Source of the DNA: a virus
Direction: 5' to 3' (one strand)
Length of the DNA stretch: 43,067 bases
IMG/VR virus record: IMGVR_UViG_3300042396_000168
Span: 1 to 43,067 of that record
Shown: piece by piece, positions 22,207-33,100 of the stretch
Numbering within the stretch: the stretch's first letter is position 1
Layout: every line of letters begins with the position of its first letter
Notes under the pieces: generated by a model
What the model was told of the DNA's origin: nothing
The model's input: only the letters and a program-made list of their open reading frames with translations
Database searches by the model: none
Program-made: the position numbers and the translations under genes

Positions 22207-25200
22207 TTACACCTTATTAGGAATTGTTGAAGATTCAATCAAGCGTTTACTTGTTAAGTTAGTTGCTTCAGTCACCCAAGGATCCGAAGTTGTCTTGCGT
22301 GTATAAAATTTAAATACAGTTGAAACACTACCAGTTTTAGGTAAAGCATAATATAAATATTTCTTTAATGTAGGATGTGAACTTGTAGTAGGTATAGTAG
22401 TACCGTATTCTGTAGTAGCACTATTACTTGTTTTTGCAAGATCATGCAACTCCTGCCATTTGCCATCTCTTGCAATATACAAACGCCTTAAAGTAGGGCC
22501 CGTATCTTCAAAGAAGAAATTACCTTCTAGTGGGCTTACACTTATATTTTGTGCACCACCCGCCCATGCTCCAAGCGTCATAGAGATAACTCGCCCACCA
22601 CTCAAGGGCACCCATAGACTTGATGCAGCATCCCATGTGACGGATTCGCCACCTGCCACACCCGACACAACGCTTGATGAAGTATTTCGCCAAATAAAGC
22701 CTATCTCGTTACGAGGCTCTGTAGCACTGGCGTACTCTTTTCTTTTAAATCCTGCCGACTCTTTTGCAATTATTTCAGCTTCTGTTAATGTATACCAACT
22801 TGTACCGTCATACATTGCTTGTCTAAATGGATAAGCTCCATTTTGAGGTAACGCATTAAGTGTATTGTCTATATTTAACCAATAATCGCCTTTCTTAGGA
22901 TTTTGAGGCGCTGCAATAGATGCGGTATCACTTCTAGTATATTTCAGATTAGTACTAGAACATCTGCGATAACCTGAATATTTAAATGGGTAGCCAGCCT
23001 TCCAATACCCTCCGCTAGGACTTCCAGATTTATCTGTTTTAGCCTGAGCATTATAAATTGTATCACTCAGAATACGATATGGTATAACAACAACATTGTA
23101 GTAGTATGCAGGATCTAGGTCAGTAAATGTAAACGACCTTTCAGTCTGCAGCAGACTGACAAAAGTGCCAGCTAATTGCTTATCCATATTTGGCAATGGA
23201 GTTGCACCTGCGCCATCCGTATTTATCTTAGTTTTCCATAATGAAACAATAAACCCGTCAATTTTTGTTTCGTCAGCAGATAGATAACTCCAAGATGCTG
23301 TAGCATCCGTTTTATTAGAGATATTACCAGCTAATGTTAAGTTTTCATTAGACGTCAAAGGAATTACTGTCGTAATATCAGCTACGCTACCTTTATTCCC
23401 ATTATTAAAATCAACTATTTTTTGTTTTATAGACACAAGCCCATCAGCAGTTTGGACATAACCATCAAATTCTGCGTAAGTCATTGGTTGATATAAAGAA
23501 CCATTAGCGCGACTTCTGGCTACTGCCCCTAGGCATACCCATATTTTATTCCCGTCTTTTGTCGCAGATGTTACATAATTTGCAGCAATACTATCTGTAG
23601 TATTTAAGGCAGTCTTCATTTTTACCTTAAATGAATCTTGTGTAGCCTTTAAACCAACCGTTCTATAAGGTACAATGAAATGCGTTCTAAACATTGTAGG
23701 TCGTGCATCTATGAATTTATAATAAAATGCTGCAGGCGTTTCATCAAGATCTTCTTTTGTAATATATACTGCATTTGAATCTAAAAATACTTTTGAGGCG
23801 GTCATATCAGATATAGCTACATCCGTAGCACTTGTAGCTTCATATATTGCAAATCCGTCTATATCCGCTAAAGCGCCTGAATACGCAAATTGCAATAGGA
23901 TATCTACATTACCAGAAGGTTGTAAATTACTGTAACTCAATAGCATATCAGTAACAGGTGTAGTTAGTGCAGTATCAACGGCATTATTACCCTTATCATA
24001 ATCATCGCCAATACTCGTTAATTTAGACGCTAATATGACCTTATCACCATATTTTAAATCTACATTAATTGCGTATCTGTCTGTTGACTTAGATAATGCC
24101 TCATTAGCGTGACTTCTTGCAATTGGAGATACTGCTTGGTACATAGTTTTATTTAAATAACATGTAACGTCTTGTTCTAAAGTGTTAAATACAGAAAGAG
24201 TGATATATCTGAATGCATAGATAAATGCACAAGTGTATTCGTCCGTTCCTAAATCAGGAATAGTGAATGAGTTTACGCTTGGCCCGACTGTAAATACATT
24301 AGTAAATTCATGTAATTGTTTATAAGTAGGTGTAGCCTGCGAGGTAGCAGTACTAGAGAAATAAGCGATTACAAAGCCATTTATCTTTGTAACATCACCA
24401 GGATACGTCCAATGTATTGTACCATTAGACTTACCCATTGTTTTTGCAGTAGAATACGTAATAGCAGTACCTGCAAAAACAGGAGAAGGAATTGCCGAAG
24501 CATCTGAGGTTAATAAAGATGCTGCTGTTCTAGCTGCTTTTATTATATCTGCAGATTCATCTGACGCAAAATCTTTATACAAGGTTTGAGTTACAGTCTG
24601 AGTAGTTACAACACCTCCTGGATCTTTAATTTTGACAGTAAATATAACAGTTGCTGTCATATAATCGGGTGCCATTCCTGTGTAATCTTTTGTGTAGCAG
24701 GTTTTCAAATTAGGTAAAACATTGATTACTGGTGTCCCTAATTTTATATTTGTTGCTACAGCTGTTACACTATATCTACTGTTACTAATACCTGCACTTG
24801 AGACATCTGTTGCGCTATATGTGAGCTGTTCAGCACCGTAAAATACATCTAAACTAGTGCCAGAATTACTCATTTGCACTGTCCCATCTATATTTACCGG
24901 AAGCATCTGATATGGATTTTCCAATACACATTGTGTATTAGTAGCGCCTAGCTTAAGCTGGTACACCATTACGAAATCTGTAGATATCATATCAAGCTGA
25001 TTATCTACCGTATATAATTCTACTCTCACATTTACAGGATTTCCTACGTATGTCGCCGGTGGCGAATATGTAAGTAGATTGCCTACGACATTACCTACTT
25101 GTAATACATTGTCTACATAAAATTTAAATGAAAAATCAGAAATTGTAGCATCACTTACTCTTGCTGTAAATACAATATTATCATTTGCTGTTACTTTGGT

Positions 25201-28200
25201 ACCGTCTGCTTTATAAATTATATATTTTTTGTCTGAGGTCAAGCTTATAGCGTATGCAATAGTGCCACCCGCAATCTCTAATCTTCTCTCACTCTCTTCA
25301 CCAATGCCAAATATGTCCCTACCTGTTACTGTATACCAATATTTTTGATCCGGTAATACGCTATAATAAAGATAATTTGATTTAACAGCCTTAGTCGCAA
25401 TTGGATTTGTTGCTGTTTCAGAGGCATATTGTTTAAAGATATACTCAATAATATCTCTATCACTAGAGGAATCAATCGCTTTTAAATAAACAGACTTATA
25501 AGAACCTTCTGTTTCCAATGTAAATTTACTCGGAGCCTTATTTTCTATTGTTGCTTCTAATGCAGAATCAGTATGAATACCTTCAACATCTACTGCATAA
25601 ATTTCTATTTTAAATTTCCGTGTGAATGATTCAAATATCTTTTTATTTAATTCTGCATTTATTTTAAATGAATTCCCACGAGTAGTTGTCGTCAAGGGTG
25701 GTTTAACTACAGAATGAACTACTGTACCATCCATTTTAAGAATTCTTACTAAATATTCCTTAAGGCCAGACGGATCTTTAAGTGTTTCTGCGCTACATTC
25801 CCATGATATTTCTGCATCTTCACCTTCAAAATAAGTACCTACTACATTATTAATTTTAAGATTTTCAGGAGGCAACACAGACACCGTACTCAATACTACA
25901 TCAATACCGCCATTATAAGTTGCTATTAATTTATTATTTAATAAATCTGAACGGGTATTTGTAGTCTTTATTATATTAGAAGTACTACTTGTATCTAAGT
26001 AAAGATATAATGGGAATTGAGTTGCTGCAATAGAACCGGCTGGAATTTCTTTAAGAAATTTACCGTCTATATTTAAACTACAAGCAGTCCAGCTTAAAGT
26101 GTTTGGTAATGCGCCTGTAACAATTAAATTAGGAAAATTGTATATTCTTCGAACTAATAAAATCGCTTGAGTTTGGCTAGTATACGCCCAATCTGAAAAT
26201 GAACCATTTGAAAATACTGCACGTACTGCAAAGATAACATTTGTTGCGCTTATCTTGGGTAATGTGAAGGAAGTAGTTGTCGATTGGCCAATTACATTAA
26301 ACACGGGGATGGAGTTTGTATTTGCCAATGTCACACTAGAAACTGTTTCGCCATTAAGATCATACATATATATCATATAGTATTTAACACTTGCAGCCGT
26401 CACTTCTGCCCATGTAAGCGTACCACTTGAACTTTCTAAACTCTTTTTTGCAAAGTCAAAATATACCCATGAAGGCCCGGATTTGCTTACGAAATTAGGT
26501 GTCTTTGGAGTAGTTACTTCATCGTTTTTCTCAGTCCATGCTAACTGGTCATAATTAAAATGTTGAGCAACAATTTCACATGTACTCTCTTCGCCTATCT
26601 TAACATTGTTAACACGGAAATAAGTAGATGTATTTCCACTTGTTAATAGGTTTAAAGTCTCACTTTCAATTTTTATAAAGTCGCCAGGTTCTAAATAAAT
26701 ATCTCTTAATACATATTTAAATTTTATAGTATAAGATGATCTGCTAGTTTTTACAAGTTCCTCAGCTCTTGCTGAAGCATGGTACCTATCAGTTATACCA
26801 TCAGCAAAGATCTCTAATTCTAGATCTAACTGATTATCTTCTGCTTTATATTCTAAATATTTATTATTTGTTGCAACATCACGATATACTGAGCTATACG
26901 CAAAATCTCTAGTTGTCCAAAATACTCTATTACTCTTATACAATTTAACAGCAACACCTTTATCATTATAGTCTTTTGGCTTATAACCATCTACGTTTCT
27001 AGCGTTTATAATAACTTTATACCATTTATCTTCAACCGGACTGCCAAAAGAAAGTGATTCGATTTTCTTAGTATTTTTACCAGTCTCAGCTTTTGTACAT
27101 GTATACGAATGTTTTATAGTGCCGTCTGAGTTTTTGATAGTAATGTCCATCTCACTGTCAACTGCCATTTCTAACGTAAAATTAGCACTTGAATCAGCAA
27201 TTATATCTTCTTTCTTAATAATAATAATGTATTCTAGTGTGGTCGGTGAAGTGTCTCCAGACCAAACAGCATAATTATTTAAGAATCGGCCATATGCATG
27301 ATCTTCATTCCAACTGAAATCAGCTTCAGGGTATTTAAAGCCTCCAACGCCTCTTAAGATATCATATCCAAATTTTGAAGGCCAACTTACAGAGTCTTCT
27401 TTAAAATCTTCAGCTTCGTTATGGAATTTAACAATGCAATGATTTAAACGTTCAGAAGCGGAAGGCCATGTTACTTCTACATCTTGATCTAATACCAAAT
27501 CGTTATCGGTTATAGTAGTTGCTACTTGTATCCATTCATTACCGCCAACAGCGCTTGTAAATGTGTTAGTTGTAGCATCTCTGAAATTTGGATATTGTAA
27601 GCTTAATTTATATTTACCGCCTGCCCAAATAAGTCTAGCATCAGCCATTGTAGCTAAAATTGCTTCAATATTATCTCTAACACTTTTCTTAGTGTCAATC
27701 ATCATATTGCATTCATATAACGCAAGGTCTCTTGAAGTTGCACTAGATGATCTATCTGTCGGTTTCCATATCTTTCCACCGACTGCTACATTCTTCTGAA
27801 CAATAGTTGAACAAACTGTAGCGGCTTTATAAAAACTTTGCGCATCAACTTCTGTATCAAAATCTACCCCTGCGCCATAATCTGCACTTAATAAATAATC
27901 CAATAGACATAGAGCTGGATTATTACTGTAAACTTTATCTGTTGATAATTGATAAGTCGGAGTGAGATAATGAATTAACTTCCCTTTAACTAAAAATTGT
28001 AAAGTCGGAACACTAGTGAATTGCGGATCGTCTCTGTCTAATCTGAATACCGCAGAAATATAAGTTAATCCAGTAAAAGTGGCTTTCGCTCTATTCGGGA
28101 AATTTTTTGCTATTGTTTCATCTGCGCAATTAAAACCTCTATTATTTGGAGCAATTTTATAATGCATGTCAATTCTAAACGCTGAACGAGGTGCGTCCTT

Positions 28201-28869
28201 ATCATCCCATCTAGTTTTAGAAGGATCTTCATCTGCTGTATAAAAATTTGAAGCAGGCACTGAACCATAAGTGCCTAATGCAGGGTCATCGATATATCTG
28301 GAATCATCAATAATTACATCAACAATATCATAAATTTCACCAACACATAACGCTTGTTGGAAAAATAAGAATTGGTTTCTATGCCCTTTAATGTGGCTCA
28401 CATCTAATTGATTAAGATTATTAACACTAGCATTACTATAGATGTAGTCAACAACTATATATTGGTAAGACCCATCGGCATTTTTCAAAGGAACACCGTC
28501 ACGGTCTCTTACAACTTTAGTCAAATCGACTGTACCCTCAGGTGTCATTTCTTTTGCTTGAACATTCTGAGAGTATAACTCGTAATCAGCTCCTGAGCCT
28601 GATGCCCATGTCTTATTACTATTAGGGCCAGCCATATGAAATTCGCTACTAGTGTCATTAAAGACTCTTATTCCACCTACTTTAGCACGTCCGTAAACAA
28701 CAGGTAGACTGTCTGGCTTGCCATCAACTACCATTTCATACCCTTTACGCGCTTCTGCAGCGCTATTGTCAGGAGTTGGCGGTTTCTTTGCAGAAGTCAA
28801 TTGCCAAATCATTTGAGCTACAGTAGCTAGAAATGCAATTACCGTTAAAACTTGTGTAGTTATTACCAT
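22207..28869 (-). CDS. Tail tip / host-specificity protein (lambda J-like position)
   Basis: From the ATG at 28869 (TAATG junction; GGGGCAAAACA upstream) the protein has 2220 residues. An N-terminal hydrophobic segment (VITTQVLTVIAFLATVAQMI) precedes the conserved phrase GKPDSLPVVYGRAKVGGIRV, typical of large tail-tip proteins. Residues to about 850 look like the hub region; thereafter many Fn3-like beta units repeat (LTWAEVTAASVKYYMIY; FPLYLYLDTSS), and the C-terminus has fibre-like KGDYWLNIDN and GFIWRNTSSS pieces. Gene order after the tape measure and two small tip genes matches lambda H-M-L-K-I-J. It likely recognises the host and anchors the fibre encoded next. Confidence 0.85.
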   Translation of the reverse strand: MVITTQVLTVIAFLATVAQMIWQLTSAKKPPTPDNSAAEARKGYEMVVDGKPDSLPVVYGRAKVGGIRVFNDTSSEFHMAGPNSNKTWASGSGADYELYSQNVQAKEMTPEGTVDLTKVVRDRDGVPLKNADGSYQYIVVDYIYSNASVNNLNQLDVSHIKGHRNQFLFFQQALCVGEIYDIVDVIIDDSRYIDDPALGTYGSVPASNFYTADEDPSKTRWDDKDAPRSAFRIDMHYKIAPNNRGFNCADETIAKNFPNRAKATFTGLTYISAVFRLDRDDPQFTSVPTLQFLVKGKLIHYLTPTYQLSTDKVYSNNPALCLLDYLLSADYGAGVDFDTEVDAQSFYKAATVCSTIVQKNVAVGGKIWKPTDRSSSATSRDLALYECNMMIDTKKSVRDNIEAILATMADARLIWAGGKYKLSLQYPNFRDATTNTFTSAVGGNEWIQVATTITDNDLVLDQDVEVTWPSASERLNHCIVKFHNEAEDFKEDSVSWPSKFGYDILRGVGGFKYPEADFSWNEDHAYGRFLNNYAVWSGDTSPTTLEYIIIIKKEDIIADSSANFTLEMAVDSEMDITIKNSDGTIKHSYTCTKAETGKNTKKIESLSFGSPVEDKWYKVIINARNVDGYKPKDYNDKGVAVKLYKSNRVFWTTRDFAYSSVYRDVATNNKYLEYKAEDNQLDLELEIFADGITDRYHASARAEELVKTSRSSYTIKFKYVLRDIYLEPGDFIKIESETLNLLTSGNTSTYFRVNNVKIGEESTCEIVAQHFNYDQLAWTEKNDEVTTPKTPNFVSKSGPSWVYFDFAKKSLESSSGTLTWAEVTAASVKYYMIYMYDLNGETVSSVTLANTNSIPVFNVIGQSTTTSFTLPKISATNVIFAVRAVFSNGSFSDWAYTSQTQAILLVRRIYNFPNLIVTGALPNTLSWTACSLNIDGKFLKEIPAGSIAATQFPLYLYLDTSSTSNIIKTTNTRSDLLNNKLIATYNGGIDVVLSTVSVLPPENLKINNVVGTYFEGEDAEISWECSAETLKDPSGLKEYLVRILKMDGTVVHSVVKPPLTTTTRGNSFKINAELNKKIFESFTRKFKIEIYAVDVEGIHTDSALEATIENKAPSKFTLETEGSYKSVYLKAIDSSSDRDIIEYIFKQYASETATNPIATKAVKSNYLYYSVLPDQKYWYTVTGRDIFGIGEESERRLEIAGGTIAYAISLTSDKKYIIYKADGTKVTANDNIVFTARVSDATISDFSFKFYVDNVLQVGNVVGNLLTYSPPATYVGNPVNVRVELYTVDNQLDMISTDFVMVYQLKLGATNTQCVLENPYQMLPVNIDGTVQMSNSGTSLDVFYGAEQLTYSATDVSSAGISNSRYSVTAVATNIKLGTPVINVLPNLKTCYTKDYTGMAPDYMTATVIFTVKIKDPGGVVTTQTVTQTLYKDFASDESADIIKAARTAASLLTSDASAIPSPVFAGTAITYSTAKTMGKSNGTIHWTYPGDVTKINGFVIAYFSSTATSQATPTYKQLHEFTNVFTVGPSVNSFTIPDLGTDEYTCAFIYAFRYITLSVFNTLEQDVTCYLNKTMYQAVSPIARSHANEALSKSTDRYAINVDLKYGDKVILASKLTSIGDDYDKGNNAVDTALTTPVTDMLLSYSNLQPSGNVDILLQFAYSGALADIDGFAIYEATSATDVAISDMTASKVFLDSNAVYITKEDLDETPAAFYYKFIDARPTMFRTHFIVPYRTVGLKATQDSFKVKMKTALNTTDSIAANYVTSATKDGNKIWVCLGAVARSRANGSLYQPMTYAEFDGYVQTADGLVSIKQKIVDFNNGNKGSVADITTVIPLTSNENLTLAGNISNKTDATASWSYLSADETKIDGFIVSLWKTKINTDGAGATPLPNMDKQLAGTFVSLLQTERSFTFTDLDPAYYYNVVVIPYRILSDTIYNAQAKTDKSGSPSGGYWKAGYPFKYSGYRRCSSTNLKYTRSDTASIAAPQNPKKGDYWLNIDNTLNALPQNGAYPFRQAMYDGTSWYTLTEAEIIAKESAGFKRKEYASATEPRNEIGFIWRNTSSSVVSGVAGGESVTWDAASSLWVPLSGGRVISMTLGAWAGGAQNISVSPLEGNFFFEDTGPTLRRLYIARDGKWQELHDLAKTSNSATTEYGTTIPTTSSHPTLKKYLYYALPKTGSVSTVFKFYTRKTTSDPWVTEATNLTSKRLIESSTIPNKV

Positions 28870-29504
28870 TATGTTTTGCCCCATTTTAATGTTATAGCTG
28901 TTGCGCCTTCATAAATAGTGTCGCAACAAGTATCAGATGGATTATTTTTACGTATATTATCTTTACTAGTATATGTAGATTTCTTCATATCTAAATTGCG
29001 CATAGGACTAGAACCTGTAATTTGAATTAATCTTTCACCTAAGCCGCCTGCTTTTACTGTCATTCCTAAAGATTCTACACGGCCTTTATAGGCTACAACA
29101 GTGTCATCTATATTCAGAAAGGGCTTGCCAAGGTTAGATCCCGCTGCTGTTCTTCTATCCACTAATCCTACTCTACATTCTATTAAGCAACCAATAAGAT
29201 TATTTGCAATATCTTCTTTTCTTGTAAATAAAGGATCCGCAAATACAATCTTATATTGCTCTCTATCAACATTAGTAGAAGCTTGTGGAGGGTCTACACT
29301 TACTAACGTTCCGTCAGATTTATAAAAGTGCTCTGCTAACGGTACTTCATTATTCCCAACAGTTTTTGTTAATTGAATATCTGCATAAAAACTAGTAGTA
29401 TTATACAATAAAGTTCCATTCACTTCAATTACTTTTATCATATAAAAAGCTTCAATAGTATCCAGTTTCAAGCAGTAATTAATATTCTGACTAAATTGTA
29501 TCAT
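28869..29504 (-). CDS. Minor tail / tail hub protein
   Basis: A 211-residue beta-rich protein ending PSDTCCDTIYEGATAITLKW, a phrase like the C-terminal ends of tail-hub proteins of the DUF2163 type (weak match). It fits the position of lambda L/M between tape measure and tip. TAATG overlaps at both ends show tight coupling with the two neighbouring tip genes. Confidence 0.6.
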   Translation of the reverse strand: MIQFSQNINYCLKLDTIEAFYMIKVIEVNGTLLYNTTSFYADIQLTKTVGNNEVPLAEHFYKSDGTLVSVDPPQASTNVDREQYKIVFADPLFTRKEDIANNLIGCLIECRVGLVDRRTAAGSNLGKPFLNIDDTVVAYKGRVESLGMTVKAGGLGERLIQITGSSPMRNLDMKKSTYTSKDNIRKNNPSDTCCDTIYEGATAITLKWGKT

Positions 29505-30130
29505 TACACCGCCTCTATAAATTTGACAATACCGTTATCCATTAGTATACCATCTTCATACACCATCCCTCTTACAACATCCGTATCATAACGAACGCGC
29601 ATTAAGACATCATCTTTATATTTCACTTGGGTAGCTGCTGTAACCGCAGTTCTAAGTTGCGGATGTATATTTGCAACAGATGTAGATGTACTACTCAAAA
29701 CAAGATCAGAAGTTAACATAAAGACTTTACCAACATTGCCGAAATTAATAAATGTGCCTTTAGGAATTACTCTCCCATTTTGATCAGGCGTTGCTGCTAT
29801 TGTAACTTGTGTACTAAATACTGCCGCATTTGCAGCAGTGTAAATATCTGCAATTGCTGTTAAATTTGCTTTAGCACCTACGTTTTGAGGTGTTGTGATT
29901 GTAAGTATTTCTGAATACCCTTTTGTTATTAGATTCACCATTAAGTCATTTGCAGTAGTGCTCTGGGGAGCTAGCTTAGCGTCTAACTCCCATCTTTGCA
30001 CTGCTCTTTGATATGTAAATCGTCTTAATGAAAGGGTATCTGAAACAAACATTGGTACATTGCTTCTAAGTGTTAGTGGTGCAGCAAACTTAGCAATCAA
30101 CTTACCGTTTTCCCAGATACCGTATGCCAT
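29504..30130 (-). CDS. Distal tail-like protein
   Basis: A 208-residue protein immediately after the tape measure (TAATG junction). The QRWELDAKLAPQSTTANDLM segment and overall beta-rich pattern resemble distal tail or tip-ring proteins, and the position matches Dit/lambda M. The assignment is mostly contextual. Confidence 0.58.
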   Translation of the reverse strand: MAYGIWENGKLIAKFAAPLTLRSNVPMFVSDTLSLRRFTYQRAVQRWELDAKLAPQSTTANDLMVNLITKGYSEILTITTPQNVGAKANLTAIADIYTAANAAVFSTQVTIAATPDQNGRVIPKGTFINFGNVGKVFMLTSDLVLSSTSTSVANIHPQLRTAVTAATQVKYKDDVLMRVRYDTDVVRGMVYEDGILMDNGIVKFIEAV

Positions 30131-33100
30131 TATCTTCTATATCCTTTTTCTTTATTTTGCGAATTGACGCCATCAGCGATGCTAGGCATCATCTTATAGA
30201 TTTCTTGCTTAGTTTGTCGCGAAATGTCGCCCGTTATATTTAAATTAATTACTTGTTGATTTTTATTCATAGCACCAGATGTAGATGCTAGCTTTGTATT
30301 TCCAGAGATTGGCTTTGTCATTATTGGCGCAGCAGCGTCTACAATACCGCCTGTAGCAAAAGTTGGTACTCTACCACTATTGATCTGGTGTAATAAGTCT
30401 CTATGTCTTGCAGTAGCTGCAGCATTAATGACAAATTCACCATGTGAAAGCATAGCTGGAATAGAGTCAGACGTACCAGTCCCAGGCCCACTTACTTGAC
30501 CACCTGCGGCAAAAGAAAATCCTAAATCTTTGCTTGAGAACATATTATTCAGTGCTGCTCCGCCTGCTGCGCCTAAAGGATTAGCTTCACCACCCCAAAG
30601 ATTTTTAAACAGATCACTAAATCCGCTCCCTACATTACCAAACAATTTGCCAAAAGGCCCATCACTTTTAAATAGATTACCAAACATGCCAAAGAATTGA
30701 GACAACATCCCCATTCCACCAGCTGCCCCAATACCGCCTGCGGCTGGTGCTGGACCCGCTGCCATAGTAGCTACAGAAGAGCCAATACTCATTAATGAAC
30801 TGGCTGAGCTTAATAATGATCCTAAGAAATGATGTTGTACTTTTCCACCATTGATTGCATGCAACATTGGAAGATTCTTTGCCGTTGCTTTGGCATTTAC
30901 AATGAATTCTCCATTAGACAACATCGTAGGTATTGAGTCGGATGTAGCCGTACCTGCACCAGTTATTTGACCACCTGTTGCAGCTCCGCCAATACTCCCA
31001 AACCATTTACCTATTCCACTGAGCATTCCTAAGAAGCCACTGCCAGCACCACCTTCGGTTGCAAAAGATCCCCACATATTTTTGAGACCACCAAACAAAC
31101 CACCACTGCCATCTTTTCCACCTAATAAGTCAGTAAAGCTAGTCCATATAGAACCACCTGTACCTTCTTTACTAAAGAATTTAGAGAATGAGTCAGATAT
31201 CGAATCTAAAAAGCCTTGTTGATCCGGTAACCCACCAATCTTATCCGCTAGTGGAGCCGCACCGCCCATTGTTCCTGCACCTGGAAGAGGTGTAAGCTCT
31301 GGTGTCGAACCATAACCGCTTGTGTCTGCGATGCCCTGAGTAATAGCCGAAGGAGCGTTTACATCTACAGCAGATGCCATATCCGTCAAAGGATATGCCA
31401 AATCAGTACCGTCAGCAGTATAACCATTTGATACGCCATTAGCATTTACAGTATTAATATCAAATACACCTTTTACAGAGTCTGCTATAGGTGTGCCGCC
31501 AATACCGCCAATGAGTCTATTTACAGCAGCGTCAAATCTAATCGTAGCTTCGTCGAATCTTACTTCAGGTGTTTTGTCAACATCATCAACCTTAGTCATA
31601 TCACCCCACCAGCTACTAATTCCGCCAGTGAATTTATCCCATGTCATATTACCTGTGAAAATATCCTTAAGACCAGTACCCATTCCGCTAAATGTAGCAG
31701 AAGTTAATTTACCTGTCTTTTCAAGCATTTTAGTGATACTGCCGCCTTTACCCATTTCTAATGAATTCATCATAGAATTAGTAAACATTTCCGCTAATTG
31801 ATCTTTTAAACCTGTTTTAAGTTTATCTGTAAACGTTTGAAAAGGAGTTTTGTCATTATCTGTTTGGCCTAATAACATACCTTTAAAGGCATCTTTGACT
31901 GTGCTAGTTGTATTAGCGGCAAATATCTTACCAGCCTCTCTTGCGAGATTTACAGCTCTTTCTGCCAAGTCCGAATTAAAATCATCTAACGCATCTATAT
32001 ATTTATCCCTTGCAGCAACTAACTTATCCGTGGGTAAATTATTTACTATTGCATCTGCAATCTTCTCTGAGGTATCGCTAGCAGCTTTTGCAATAGTGCT
32101 GTATTTAAATTTTTCCGCTTCAGTCGCATATAAGGCATTTTGCTCTGAAATCCCATTTAAAGATATAGCCGCAGTAAGACCTTTGGTATTTTTAGTGAAA
32201 TTAAAAGCATTTGATTTAATTAAATTGTCTCTAATTACTTTATTACGTTCACTTTTATAAATATCATCAGTTGCATCTAAGCCTTTCTTTAACTTATTTG
32301 TTATTTCGTTATCAGCATCATATATCGTATTTGACAATGTTAATAAATCATTTTGTAAAGTAGTAGATGTTTTTGCAATATCTTGGATTGATAAACCAAA
32401 CTTCTCTCTATCATCCAATAGCTGTCTAGAAGTAGGGTCATTCAAAACACTCTGAGCACTTTTATTCAAGGTGCTTTCATTAATTGTATTTAAATCCCCT
32501 AAAGCCTTTATTGCAGGCGCAAGATTTTCGGCAGGAATAAACTTACTAATGTTTTCAGATGCAATAGGTTTATTTGTAATAAGCGACTCTTTTGCAGTAT
32601 TGACAAAATCAGTTAATATTGAAGGATAGTATTCTTCAAAAGATTTTTTGACTTCACCAGCGGGTTCCATTTTTACCATAGGTTTGTCAGGAAACGCTTT
32701 AAGAGGCAGTTTATTCAATACATCGCTAATCATTGTATTGGCTGTAACATCCCATTTAGGCATATATTCTGTTTTAGATTTTTCAACAGGATACCTGGAT
32801 TTACCATCAAGAGATTTTTCGTAATCAAGATATTTAGACGTTTTCTTTTCAAAATCTAATCCTGACAATGAATTAAACATACTATACGCAGGTGTTGCAA
32901 ACTTAGAGAGAATTCCTGAATACATTTGCGTTCTAGCAATAGGCTCAACTTCACCTATTCCAACCTTGTCAGGAGGAGTTGGATATGTGTAGGCTTGATA
33001 ACTTCTAGGGGTTTCAACTGCAGGTGTCGGTAATTCTGGGATTCGTCTAAAAGACTTGTCACTAAGCTTTTTCAACATTGAATCTACATAAAAAGATTCC